Source: Lachnospiraceae bacterium
GTDB taxonomy: Bacteria; Bacillota; Clostridia; Lachnospirales; Lachnospiraceae
Assembly (NCBI GenBank): GCA_021201665.1
Contig: JAJQEO010000071.1
Span: 1 to 64,000, forward strand
Reading direction: 5' to 3'
DNA: 64,000 bases
The stretch's first letter is position 1. Each line of letters begins with the position of its first letter. Under the pieces are notes generated by a model, which saw nothing but the letters and a program-made list of their open reading frames with translations, did no database searches and had not been told where the DNA came from. Positions 7,525 through 16,689 of this stretch are shown here, one piece after another. A program made the translations under genes and the position numbers.

Positions 7525-10500
7525 TTAGCTGATCTGCCATCGGACATGGCTGCCAGCCTCGTCCCGGGTGACGATCAGCTGGTCGTCGATTTCCTGTTTC
7601 AGCTCGGTCACATGGGAGATGATGCCGGTCAGTCTGTCTCCACCTGCCATTTCCCGGAGGACGCGGACAGCCTGATTCCGGGAATGCTCATCGAGAGATC
7701 CGAAGCCCTCATCGATGAACATCATGTCTAAATGGACGGCCGCGGTGCTCATCTGGATCTGATCCGCCATTCCCAGCGCCAGCGACAGTGCCGCCATAAA
7801 GGACTCGCCGCCGGAAAGGGTGCGGACCTCCCGTTCCTTCCCGGTCACAGTCGAATACACCATCAGATCGAGGCCCCGGTTTTTTCCCTTTCCGGCCTTT
7901 TCGGCTTCCACAAGACGCAGCTCGAACTGACCCCCGGACATTTCCAGGAACCGCCGATTTGCCGCGTGGAGGATTCGTTTCATATAATAGCGCTGCACAA
8001 AGGTTTCCAGATCCATCCGACCATCCTTGACGTTGCCGGATACCAGACGGTAAAGGCTATCCAGCCGGGTATAGTCATCCAGAATCTGTCTGCGCCTTGT
8101 ATGACCCGCGCTCAGAGTCTTCCGAGTCTGCTCGTTCACCTTACTGTCCTCCCGGATCCGCGCGAGCTGATCCTGCGCTTCCTGCGCGGCCGCTTCGGCC
8201 CTGCTCAGCTCATCCTTCAGAGCATCCATATCCGGCTTTTGCCTGCCGCCTATGCTCTCAGACGCAGCCTCGATTCTGCTTTTGGCCGCTGTGATCCTCT
8301 GCGTATGCCCTTCGACCATTTCCTGCAGTGTCTTTTCCTCCCTGGGTGAATGCTTTTTCACCAGCTCCATCCACTGCTCTTCCGTAAGATTTCTCTGCTC
8401 CATACAATCCTGATAAGCCTTCCATCTGACGGTGCGCTGCTCCTCCCATCCGGGAAGCTCCTGCCGGTATTTCAGAATCAGCGCGGCAGTCTGGTCTCTC
8501 TTTTTTCTCGCGGACGCGGCTGCTTTGGAGGCCTCGCGCGCAACCGTTTCCTGCTTTTTCAGTGCTTCCTGCGCCGCCTTGCGGATATCCTCTGCCTCCT
8601 GTCTGGTCGGATAAATCATGGACGCCTCAAGAGTTTCCTGATTCTGCAGGCTTTTCAGCTGCCGGGTCCGGGCTTCGGACTCCGCAGCTTTCGCCGTCTC
8701 AGAGCGTTCGCGCAGGGTCTGCTTTTTTTCTTCCAGACCATCCAGATTCTGACGGAGTTTTTTCAATAATACCAGGTTTTGGTCGAGATTCTTTTTTTCT
8801 TCCTCCAGTTTGCCCCCTCTCGAAGCAATCTGTTTTCCGGCGGTCTCTACATCCAAAATAATTTCTTTTTCTGAAACTGTTTCTTCCCCGGACCGCCACA
8901 ATTCCTCCGCTTCTTCCAGCTCCCGTCCGAGCTTCGCAATCTCCTGCCGCAGGGATTCCTGTTTTTCCTTTAAAAGCTCTGATGCCGCGTGTGACAGGGC
9001 AGACTGCTTTTTCTGTTCTTCTGACCGTTCATCCACCTGTTCCTGCAGCTCGTCCAGAATCTCCCGGGTGATCTTCTCGGCAGATTCGCCGCGTCTGGCA
9101 GGATGCGGATGCTTTACGGAGCCGCAGACCGGACAGGGCTGCTGTTCTATGAGACCTTCCGCCAGAATGCCGGCCTGCTCCTGCAGAAAAATCTGTCGTT
9201 TTTTCTCATACAGGTCTCTGCATTCCTGATAGGCCTTCTCCGAGCGCAGATACTCCTGCGTGGCGCGCTCACTTAAGCGCTCCTGTTTCTCTGCCTGCGT
9301 CTGCAGCTTTTGGATTTCCTGTACTCTTCCTGCCAGACGGTCGCAGGTCTCATAGCGGTTCTTCCAGACGGCCAGCTTTTCCGGGGTGTCCGACAGATCG
9401 CGCTCCTGCTGCCGCCAGAGCTGCTCCTGCGCCTCCAGCTTCTCCATCTCTGCCAGACATCTGTCAGCTTCTTTTTTCGCGCTCTTCCAGGTCTTTTCCT
9501 CAGTCTCCGCCTGACGGGCGGCCCGGGCAAGCTCCTCCAGCACAGACAGAGCCTGTTTTACGCGTTCCTCCGTGCGGGCAGTTTCCGACTGCTTTCGTTC
9601 CAGAATCTGCTGCTGATCCTTTTCCTTCTGTTCCGCCGTTTTCAGTGCTTCTTCCTGCGCAGGAAGAGACGCGTTTAGGCTGTTAAGCTCTTTTAGGGAA
9701 CCCTCCGCCGCGTTTTTCGCGTCCAGATATCGCTGATATTCTCCCCGGACCTCAAACGAAGAGCGCAGCAGGATCATCAGTACCCGCGCATCTGCGATCT
9801 CCTGCTCACGTCCTTTACACTCGGCAAGCTCATGCTCTGCCGTTATTTTCTGCATGTAAAGCTGCTCCAGCTCACGCGCTTCCGTAAATGTGGTGCGCTT
9901 AGCGTTTTCCAGCGTTTTTGCCTCCCGCTGCGCCTGCTCTGCCTGGCTCTGCCCGGCCTTCAGCCACGCGCACAGTCCGGTAAGTGCTTCCAGGAACGGA
10001 TCCAGAGCCGTCATTTCCCCACGAACCATCTGTTCTTTTAAGCCGTCGATGCCGGCAGCGTCCGGATAATCCTCGGGGATGAGCACATGGCCGCTCTCCG
10101 TCCGGCTCTCCGCACGGATCGTGGCAATTTCCTGCTCCTTCTCCTTCCTGCGGCGTCCCAACTCGTCTTCAATCTTCTGATACAAGTCCGTCTGGAACAG
10201 TTTTCGGAAAATTACTTTTTTCTCATCCGATTTTGCCCGCAGCAGCTCCATAAACTCACCCTGCGCAATCATGGCAACCTGCATGAACTGCCCTTTGGTC
10301 AGGCCGATGAGCTCCTCCAGCTTACGGTCGGTCTCCTTAGCAGGATATTCCATCCCATCAGGCATCAGAAGAGAAACGCTGCCGCCCACCTCCCTCGTGC
10401 CAGAGCCCTTCTGCACACCGCGCGTCAGCAGCCGCAGATGCCTGGGCACGCGGCGTACGGTATATTCTTCACTTTTCTCCAGAAAAGTCAGTTCAACAAA

Positions 10501-10734
10501 CGGCTCCTGATCATAAGCCGTAAACTGACTTTGCAGGACAATCCCATCTTTCTTATTCGCCTGGGATCCAGTTTCGCCATACAGCGCGAATACGATTGCG
10601 TCAAAAATTGTCGTCTTGCCGGCTCCGGTATCGCCCGTGATCAAAAACAAATTCTGATTCAGGCCGTCAAAACGGATCGTGGTCAGATTTCCATACGACC
10701 CAAATGCCCGCATGGTAAGCTTTATCGGTCTCAT
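7525..10734 (-). CDS. sbcC: Exonuclease subunit SbcC
   Basis: SMC-like ATPase subunit of the SbcCD nuclease, which opens hairpins and blocked DNA ends. The 1069-residue protein begins MRPIKLTMRAFGSYG and has Walker A GDTGAGKTT (about residues 34-42). Long coiled coils on both sides of a zinc hook follow (QPCPVCGSVKHP, about residue 533), then the signature LSGGESFMAALSLALG and Walker B HLDMMFIDEGFGSLD. The length is typical. ATGAGGAAATCAT precedes the ATG. It lies 133 bp downstream of sbcD in the same direction. Palindrome cleavage is notable in a genome region so rich in palindromic repeats. Confidence 0.96.
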   Translation of the reverse strand: MRPIKLTMRAFGSYGNLTTIRFDGLNQNLFLITGDTGAGKTTIFDAIVFALYGETGSQANKKDGIVLQSQFTAYDQEPFVELTFLEKSEEYTVRRVPRHLRLLTRGVQKGSGTREVGGSVSLLMPDGMEYPAKETDRKLEELIGLTKGQFMQVAMIAQGEFMELLRAKSDEKKVIFRKLFQTDLYQKIEDELGRRRKEKEQEIATIRAESRTESGHVLIPEDYPDAAGIDGLKEQMVRGEMTALDPFLEALTGLCAWLKAGQSQAEQAQREAKTLENAKRTTFTEARELEQLYMQKITAEHELAECKGREQEIADARVLMILLRSSFEVRGEYQRYLDAKNAAEGSLKELNSLNASLPAQEEALKTAEQKEKDQQQILERKQSETARTEERVKQALSVLEELARAARQAETEEKTWKSAKKEADRCLAEMEKLEAQEQLWRQQERDLSDTPEKLAVWKNRYETCDRLAGRVQEIQKLQTQAEKQERLSERATQEYLRSEKAYQECRDLYEKKRQIFLQEQAGILAEGLIEQQPCPVCGSVKHPHPARRGESAEKITREILDELQEQVDERSEEQKKQSALSHAASELLKEKQESLRQEIAKLGRELEEAEELWRSGEETVSEKEIILDVETAGKQIASRGGKLEEEKKNLDQNLVLLKKLRQNLDGLEEKKQTLRERSETAKAAESEARTRQLKSLQNQETLEASMIYPTRQEAEDIRKAAQEALKKQETVAREASKAAASARKKRDQTAALILKYRQELPGWEEQRTVRWKAYQDCMEQRNLTEEQWMELVKKHSPREEKTLQEMVEGHTQRITAAKSRIEAASESIGGRQKPDMDALKDELSRAEAAAQEAQDQLARIREDSKVNEQTRKTLSAGHTRRRQILDDYTRLDSLYRLVSGNVKDGRMDLETFVQRYYMKRILHAANRRFLEMSGGQFELRLVEAEKAGKGKNRGLDLMVYSTVTGKEREVRTLSGGESFMAALSLALGMADQIQMSTAAVHLDMMFIDEGFGSLDEHSRNQAVRVLREMAGGDRLTGIISHVTELKQEIDDQLIVTRDEAGSHVRWQIS

Positions 10735-10867
10735 ATGATTTCCTCATTTTCTCTGTCAGCAGGCACATCAACTGCAGGAATTTTAACCTCTTCATTACCA
10801 GTAAACTTAAAGTCATTCCTTTACTTTCCAGTACCCAGATTTTTTAGATTCAACCCTTTTGACCAGT

Positions 10868-12106
10868 TTACCCTGCTTCCTGCACCGCCCGGATGACTTC
10901 CAGCAAAAGCTCCCGCTCCTGCTCATCCGGGTCTTTCAGAAAAGCACAGCACAGTTCAAACGGATCCATATCTTCTTCCACGGTGCTTTCCGCATCATAA
11001 TTCGCTGTGCGCACATGTTCCCTGCGAATCTCCAGCAAGAGAGGAAATGCCAGGCGGAGGCGTTCCTGCATGTCAATTACTTCCAGATCAGACTTATCTG
11101 TCAGAATGACGGTCACGTAATCCCCGCAGGATTGCTTCAGTACCTCTTCGAGTGTCCCTTTGATTACCCGGATCTGCCGAAGCGGCGTAAGCGGCAGCAC
11201 CGTAATCCGGACTTCTCCCGCGTCTGTGTTTTCTTTCACTTCCGCTGTTTCTTCCGATCTTGCAGTTTTCTCCGTCCCTGTGGTTTCCTTCCTCCCCACT
11301 GTTTCTTCTTTCTCTCCCAGCTCCACCATCAGAATCCCTTTGGCCTGCCCCGCCTCACTTACTGAGCATGCCAGAGGCGTGCCGCAATAGCGGAAACGCT
11401 CGTCTCCCACCTTCATAGGCTTATGAATATGCCCAAGAGCAGCATAATCAAACCGTTCCAGAATGTCAGCAGATACCGCATCGATATTTCCTACCGTCAC
11501 AATCTCGGAATCCATGCGCTCTATACTCCCGGCTGATGCCCCCCTTGGCAGATAAAACTGATGGCTCACCAGGACATTGCGCTCATCCAGGGCCAGTTTC
11601 TCCCTCTCGATGAGCCTGTGTACAGACTCATTATATGAATAAAGAGTCCCATCTTCTTTCGTCCCGACTACTTCTTTAATCATGGACGGCTTCACGAAAG
11701 GAAGCAGATAAAAATTCACCCTCCCATATTCGTCCGTGCAAACCACCTTCTCCAGGTACTCCTCTTTGGAGCGCGGCGGCTGCCCGACCATATAAAGCTT
11801 CTGTCTGGAAAGAACGCTGCGAAAACAGTTCACGCGGGAAGCACTGTCGTGGTTGCCGCTGATCATCATGATCACCGCGTCCGGCACCGCAGCCGTCAGA
11901 TCGCCGATAAACCGGTCAAACACCTCGACTGCCTCCGCGGAAGGCACTGCCTTGTCATAAATATCCCCGGCAATCACGACCGCGTCCGGCTGCTCCCTGG
12001 CTGCCAGCTCCGTAATCTGCCGCAAAATGTATTCCTGATCCTCCCTGAGATCCCGGTTCATCAGCTTCAGGCCGATGTGCAGATCTGATAAGTGAAAAAA
12101 TTTCAT
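10868..12106 (-). CDS. sbcD: Exonuclease subunit SbcD
   Basis: Mn-dependent metallophosphoesterase nuclease subunit of SbcCD. Phosphoesterase motifs are clear: SDLHIG near the start, AGDIYDKAVPS, ISGNHDSASRV and LGHIHKPMKV. The ORF-track start adds 28 residues. ATG 12106 (MKFFHLSDLHIG) is chosen because the family starts there. An in-frame Lys/Glu/Thr-rich insertion of about 40 residues (EEETVGRKETTGTEKTARSE-like) sits between the capping region and ITVLPLTPLRQI. It is absent from typical SbcD proteins and resembles the low-complexity insertions elsewhere in this window. It lies 22 bp after larB, so it is probably cotranscribed. Confidence 0.94.
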   Translation of the reverse strand: MKFFHLSDLHIGLKLMNRDLREDQEYILRQITELAAREQPDAVVIAGDIYDKAVPSAEAVEVFDRFIGDLTAAVPDAVIMMISGNHDSASRVNCFRSVLSRQKLYMVGQPPRSKEEYLEKVVCTDEYGRVNFYLLPFVKPSMIKEVVGTKEDGTLYSYNESVHRLIEREKLALDERNVLVSHQFYLPRGASAGSIERMDSEIVTVGNIDAVSADILERFDYAALGHIHKPMKVGDERFRYCGTPLACSVSEAGQAKGILMVELGEKEETVGRKETTGTEKTARSEETAEVKENTDAGEVRITVLPLTPLRQIRVIKGTLEEVLKQSCGDYVTVILTDKSDLEVIDMQERLRLAFPLLLEIRREHVRTANYDAESTVEEDMDPFELCCAFLKDPDEQERELLLEVIRAVQEAG

Positions 12107-12128
12107 AGGTGCGTCCCCGCTCAAATTT

Positions 12129-12980
12129 TTATTTACACGACTGCCGGTTAATCCGTGCTGCCAGTACACCGGCGCCAAAGCCATTGTCAATATTGACTAC
12201 GCTGACGCCGCTTGCGCAAGAATTCAGCATGGACAAAAGCGCCGCCAGGCCTCCAAAATTCGCGCCGTAGCCAACGCTGGTCGGCACTCCGATGACCGGA
12301 CAGGCGACGAGACCTCCGATGACACTCACCAGCGCACCCTCCATCCCGGCCACCGCGATAATCACCTTCGCGTCCTCTATTTCAGGCAGCCGGTGCAGCA
12401 GGCGATGCAGTCCCGCCACGCCGACATCGTACACACGCCCCACCCGGCTTCCATACAGTTCCGCCGTAATTGCGGCCTCCTCCGCAACCGGAAGGTCGCT
12501 CGTCCCGGCCGCCACAACGACCACTTTTCCTGTTTTCTCTGTCGTGGACGGATTTGCCAGACCGATGCGGGATGTGGCATCATACTCGAAAGAAATGTTC
12601 TCTCGATTTTCGCTGCCAGCTCCGAATTCCTTCCGAAATACACAGTCGCCCCTGACCACCTCCTGTCCTTCTCTAACCGGCTGTCGGCACAGAAGGTTAC
12701 GCACTGCGTCGGCTTTTTCCGGTGCAAGTCGCGTCGCCATAATATTTTTCACGCCGCGCTCTGTCATTGCGCGGATAATCCCCGCAATCTGCTCCGCCGT
12801 CTTTCCTTCTCCATATATCACCTCCGGCATTCCCTGCCGGAGGTTCCGATGCAGGTCGATATCCGCGTAATTGCCCACCAGCATATCCGGCTGCATGCAA
12901 ATGTCCTCCATCGCCTGCTCAGGAGTCCTGGTTCCGGCAGACACCTGCTTCAGCAATTCATAAACCTCCTGCTGCTCCAT
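12129..12980 (-). CDS. larB: Nickel-pincer cofactor biosynthesis protein LarB
   Basis: Carboxylase/hydrolase that acts on nicotinic acid adenine dinucleotide in the first step of nickel-pincer cofactor synthesis for lactate racemase-type enzymes. The C-terminal PurE-like half is clear (VVVAAGTSDLPVAEEA, YDVGVAGLHRLL, VAGMEGALVSVIGGL, GVPTSVGYGANFGG). The N-terminal half has the LarB-like YGEGKTAEQI. Start ATG 12980 (MEQQEVYELL) follows GACAGGAGG; the ORF-track start is 9 codons earlier. No larC or larE is seen here. It sits between queA and sbcD, all leftwards, which may be an operon. Confidence 0.93.
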   Translation of the reverse strand: MEQQEVYELLKQVSAGTRTPEQAMEDICMQPDMLVGNYADIDLHRNLRQGMPEVIYGEGKTAEQIAGIIRAMTERGVKNIMATRLAPEKADAVRNLLCRQPVREGQEVVRGDCVFRKEFGAGSENRENISFEYDATSRIGLANPSTTEKTGKVVVVAAGTSDLPVAEEAAITAELYGSRVGRVYDVGVAGLHRLLHRLPEIEDAKVIIAVAGMEGALVSVIGGLVACPVIGVPTSVGYGANFGGLAALLSMLNSCASGVSVVNIDNGFGAGVLAARINRQSCK

Positions 12981-13099
12981 ATTTTTCCTCCTGTCATTTT
13001 CCCTCATCTATGACCAAACTCATTCCAGAGAAAATGTTTTTTACGCGATCAGCACATCTTATCTTCCCACTCGCAACTACGTTGCGCGTTGAACTTCGA

Positions 13100-13135
13100 G
13101 ATTTTCTGCTGCAAGCAGCGAAAATCTCTTCGACT
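13100..13135. other. Long hairpin between queA and larB
   Basis: GAGATTTTC-TGCTGC and GCAGC-GAAAATCTC form a long stem in the 212-bp queA-larB spacer. No T tract follows on either strand, so it is not a classic terminator. It could be a processing or stability element, or a palindromic repeat. Confidence 0.45.
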
Positions 13136-13192
13136 CACATTATAAACAATCGATATTTCATCTTATGTCTTAATGCAGAACAATGCCTTTCA

Positions 13193-14308
13193 TTATTTAT
13201 CATACATCACATTAGCTATGAACATGGCATCGCCAAAGGAAAAAAATCTATATTGCTCCCTGACGGCCACCTCGTAAGCGTTCAGGACATGCTCTCTCCC
13301 GGCAAGGGCGGATACCAGCATCAGCAGCGTGGATTCCGGCAGATGGAAGTTTGTAATCAGCCCGTCCAGCAGGCGGAATTGATAACCTGGATAAATAAAA
13401 ATATCCGTCCATCCGCTGCACGGGCGGATATCTCCGTCGAAGCGCGCCGCCGCGGATTCAATCGTGCGGCAGCTCGTGGTACCGACGCAGATGACACGCC
13501 CTCCGTTTTTTTTCGTTTCGCGAATGGTAAGCGCAGCCTCCTCGTCGACCTCGTAAAATTCCGAATGCATATGATGCTGTGTCACGTCCTCGACCTTCAC
13601 CGGACGGAAGGTTCCCAGACCCACATGGAGGGTCACTTCCGCAATCTGCACGCCCATACCGCGAACCTTGTCCAGCAGCTCCGGCGTAAAATGAAGCCCG
13701 GCCGTCGGCGCGGCCGCGGAGCCGTCATATTTCGCGTAGACAGTCTGATAGCGGTTTTTATCCTTCAACTCGTGCGTGATATAAGGCGGCAGCGGCATCT
13801 GACCAAGCTGATCAAGAATCTCTTCAAAAATTCCTTCATAAGTAAAACGGATCAGGCGGTTTCCTTCCTCCACAATATCAATGACTTCGCCGACGAGCAT
13901 CCCGTCGCCGAAAATAATTTTCGTACCCGGTCTGGCCTTTTTACCGGGACGTACCAGCGTCTCCCAGACCTTGTCCGATTTACGCCGCAGCAGAAGAACC
14001 TCTATCAGAGCTCCCTGCTGTTCCGGCATTCCCGTCTCCATCTGCGCAGAATGTCCTGCAGAACGTTTCCCGGATAACGGTTCCGTCAAAACCCGATGTC
14101 CGTATAGCCTCGCCGGAATTACTTTTGTGTTATTCAGCACCAGGCAGTCGCCCGGGCGCAAATACTCTGTAATGTCATAAAAACGACGGTGCCATATTTC
14201 GCCAGTATCTTTATCCAACACAAGAAGCCGGGAAGACGCACGGTCTTCCAACGGATCCTGCGCGATCAGCTCCTGCGGCAAATCATATTTAAAATCAGAT
14301 GTCTTCAT
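13193..14308 (-). CDS. queA: S-adenosylmethionine:tRNA ribosyltransferase-isomerase
   Basis: Transfers and isomerises the ribosyl group of SAM onto 7-aminomethyl-7-deazaguanine at tRNA position 34 in queuosine synthesis. The 371-residue protein has the family start [18 protein letters not shown], then [63 protein letters not shown] and the end [12 protein letters not shown]. An extra segment of about 25 residues ([18 protein letters not shown]) lies after GHRVLT. No other queuosine genes are seen in the window. A 35-bp repeat array lies just upstream. Confidence 0.95.
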   Translation of the reverse strand: MKTSDFKYDLPQELIAQDPLEDRASSRLLVLDKDTGEIWHRRFYDITEYLRPGDCLVLNNTKVIPARLYGHRVLTEPLSGKRSAGHSAQMETGMPEQQGALIEVLLLRRKSDKVWETLVRPGKKARPGTKIIFGDGMLVGEVIDIVEEGNRLIRFTYEGIFEEILDQLGQMPLPPYITHELKDKNRYQTVYAKYDGSAAAPTAGLHFTPELLDKVRGMGVQIAEVTLHVGLGTFRPVKVEDVTQHHMHSEFYEVDEEAALTIRETKKNGGRVICVGTTSCRTIESAAARFDGDIRPCSGWTDIFIYPGYQFRLLDGLITNFHLPESTLLMLVSALAGREHVLNAYEVAVREQYRFFSFGDAMFIANVMYDK

Positions 14309-14404
14309 GGTTTGTTTTCCTATTACTCCTGTTCCTCAATCGGTGCGTCCTTGTTATCCCTGTCATGCACGGAACCATGTTGCCCACAGTCCCTATCCGT
14401 ACGC

Positions 14405-14580
14405 ATTCCCCATCCCTGCACAACTGCCCGATCGGACACATTCCCTATCCCTGCACAGCTGCCTGTTCGGGCATATTCCCTTTCCCTGCGCAGCTGCCCG
14501 TTCGGGCATATTCCCCGTCCCTGCGCAGCCACCTGTTCAGGCACATTCCCTGTCCCTGCGCAGCTGCCTGTTCGTGCGAA
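14405..14580. repeat. Five tandem copies of a 35-bp repeat
   Basis: In the queA-phosphatase spacer the motif ATTCCC recurs at 14405, 14440, 14475, 14510 and 14545, exactly 35 bp apart. Each unit contains CCCTGCGCAGCTGCC and the palindrome GCCCGTTCGGGC. Because 35 is not a multiple of three, ORFs reported here in several frames are repeat artefacts. The rest of the 317-bp spacer holds nothing recognisable. Confidence 0.85.
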
Positions 14581-14625
14581 AGCTGCCGGATCTCTGCCCG
14601 GTTTCCTGAGTCATATGAGCCTCAT

Positions 14626-15501
14626 TTATATTGCACGCACAAAAAGGACATCCTGTTCTTTGATTTTCCAGTCCCCATTTTCCAGATCTACAATTGTGAC
14701 AGCACAATTTTTAGGCACGCCGCCGCACCAGAAATCCCGCAGCGGACAGCGCGAGATATTGGCAAGCAGTGCTCGGGATGCCGCGCCATGGGTGGAAATC
14801 AGGATGTTTGAAGATCCGCTTTTGCCGGGCCCGCCTTTGCCTTGTCCATCTTCGCCCTTCCTGGCTCGTTCCTTCTGCTTCAGCTCTTCCAGAAATGCCC
14901 CCGTCCTTTTTAGCAGGCTTTGGAAGCTTTCCCCCTCTTCGGGAGGAAGATATCGCTCCGGGTCGTTAAAAAAGCGGATAAAATTTTCCACCACAAGGAT
15001 GCCGTTGTCATCGCGCACCTTTTTCCCTTCCATCACACCAAAGCTGATTTCCAACAGTCTCTCATCCTCCACGATGGGAACTGCGGCCGGACGCGCCCCT
15101 TTTTGAACGACCGTGCCATTTCGCATGCCCGCACCATTTAACACGCCTGCTTGCGCGGCTGTGCCATTTCGCATGACTGCGCCATTTGATACGCCTGCGC
15201 CTGCCTGCGCGGCTGTGCCATTTCGCAAGCCCGCACCATTTAACGCACCTGTGCCATCTTGCACGACTATGCCCTTTCGCACTCTCTCATCATTTTGCGC
15301 GTCGAGCACCAGCCTGGCCGTCTCCAGCGCCCTTGCAAGCGGACTGCTGTAAGCCAGATCGAATGGAACACCGGCAAGCCCCCATCCGGTCTCCACTGCC
15401 AGCCTCCGCCCGTTTTCATTGAGCTGCGTATCTGTCCTTCCCTGCAGGCGGTAGGTGGAATTCCATTCTGTCTGACCATGTCTGATTATGTATAATCTCA
15501 T
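14626..15501 (-). CDS. Histidine phosphatase family protein (phosphoglycerate mutase-like)
   Basis: Cytoplasmic phosphohydrolase of the histidine phosphatase superfamily; the substrate cannot be told from sequence. Start ATG 15501 (MRLYIIRHGQTEWN) gives the catalytic RHG at residues 8-10 in the standard position. A second conserved segment, SSPLARALETARL, follows, and the second His is in ISTHGAASRALL. The ORF-track start is 53 codons too early. An insertion of about 60 residues built from LRNGTAAQAGAGVSNGA-like units separates the first half from IVEDERLLEISFGVMEG. It is encoded by imperfect direct repeats at about 15110-15270. Confidence 0.85.
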   Translation of the reverse strand: MRLYIIRHGQTEWNSTYRLQGRTDTQLNENGRRLAVETGWGLAGVPFDLAYSSPLARALETARLVLDAQNDERVRKGIVVQDGTGALNGAGLRNGTAAQAGAGVSNGAVMRNGTAAQAGVLNGAGMRNGTVVQKGARPAAVPIVEDERLLEISFGVMEGKKVRDDNGILVVENFIRFFNDPERYLPPEEGESFQSLLKRTGAFLEELKQKERARKGEDGQGKGGPGKSGSSNILISTHGAASRALLANISRCPLRDFWCGGVPKNCAVTIVDLENGDWKIKEQDVLFVRAI

Positions 15502-15626
15502 CCTGATTCTGTCGCTCCCTCTGCACTCACGCAGACTGTCTGCAGATTTTCGTGCGTGATCTTTATATTCTTTCTTCTTTGAAATGCCAACCGTACGCGA
15601 TGCTCTCCCGCATATCAATGCACATA

Positions 15627-16502
15627 TCAGTTCCGAAGATGCGCATCCTTTTTCCCCCACGGTGCCGGCACGTCCGGTGAAAACAGCTCCGGAGCGGCCA
15701 GATAATGGTTAATCTCTGCCCCAATGAACCAGAGATACATACATACGTATAGCCACAGCATGATCGCGACCAGCGTAGTCAGGCTGCCATAAATGACCGA
15801 CATGTTTGTGGAATAGTCCAGATAAATGGAAAAAATAAAGGAAAAAATGCTCCATGCGACCGATGCAAAAATCGCCCCCGGCAGCTGGCCGGACATCCTC
15901 ATCCTGTGGTTCGGCAAATAACTGTACATGAACAAAAATAATACTGTCAGCACCACCATCGCGATCAAAGCCGGGATAATCGTGCTGAAATCAGGAAGGA
16001 AGCTCAGCAGCGTGATCTTCTCGGAGACAAATCCGCTGAAGCCATATCCCATCACCATTATCACCGCGCTGACCCCAATTGCGATCACCAGCACGACCAT
16101 ATATGCAGCGGCGCGGAACCGTGTCACGAAATAATTCCCGGGTTCCACAATCCGATAGATCGTGTTCAGGCCGTCTGCCATTCCAAGCACGCCTTTCCCG
16201 GCCGTCCATACAGCAGCGATGACCGTCCCGGAAACCAGCGCGATTGTCTGGTTATAAATAGAATCCAGAATCGGCCCAAGCAGATCCCGCACATCAAAGG
16301 GGGTTATTTCCTCCACCATGACTATGATTTCCTCCGGCGTGACCGAGGTATATTTCAGCATGGTAATCAGCAGCATCAGCAAAGGGAAAAAACACATCAT
16401 GAGGAAAAACGCCGCCTCCGCAGAATGCGCCCGCACCTGGTCCCGATTCACTTTTCTCAATACATTTCTTGCAAATCTGATCGTGTCATGGACTTTTTCC
16501 AT
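15627..16502 (-). CDS. YihY/virulence factor BrkB family membrane protein
   Basis: Integral membrane protein of the YihY/BrkB family, once mis-annotated as RNase BN; the role is unsettled (a transport or envelope function is proposed for the family). The 291-residue protein has six predicted helices starting at AAFFLMMCFFPLLMLLITML. Conserved motifs include GKGVLGMADGLNTIYRI, YSYLPNHRMRMSGQLPGAIFASVAW and IYGSLTTLVAIMLWLY. The ORF ends 126 bp before the histidine phosphatase start, in the same direction. Confidence 0.9.
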   Translation of the reverse strand: MEKVHDTIRFARNVLRKVNRDQVRAHSAEAAFFLMMCFFPLLMLLITMLKYTSVTPEEIIVMVEEITPFDVRDLLGPILDSIYNQTIALVSGTVIAAVWTAGKGVLGMADGLNTIYRIVEPGNYFVTRFRAAAYMVVLVIAIGVSAVIMVMGYGFSGFVSEKITLLSFLPDFSTIIPALIAMVVLTVLFLFMYSYLPNHRMRMSGQLPGAIFASVAWSIFSFIFSIYLDYSTNMSVIYGSLTTLVAIMLWLYVCMYLWFIGAEINHYLAAPELFSPDVPAPWGKKDAHLRN

Positions 16503-16689
16503 ATCCCTGTACTCCTATCCATCCCATTAAATACCGTGCTGCAACTGCATAAGCACCACAGCATCTGCAGCCCCGGTTCGTTCTGCCTCTGGCGAACATT
16601 TGCCAGGCATTTGCTGCCGATCATCTGCGCCATCGTTCATTCAGCGCTAAAACTGACATTCAACACTGCCATCATTCCGCCCTTCTCCG

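Noticed and set aside
14405-14580. Possible CRISPR array
   Set aside because: Units are contiguous with no unique spacers, and there are no cas genes nearby.
14299-14811. 170-aa ORF and other frames over the 35-bp repeats
   Set aside because: The repeat leaves all frames open; no ribosome binding site, and the period is not a multiple of three.
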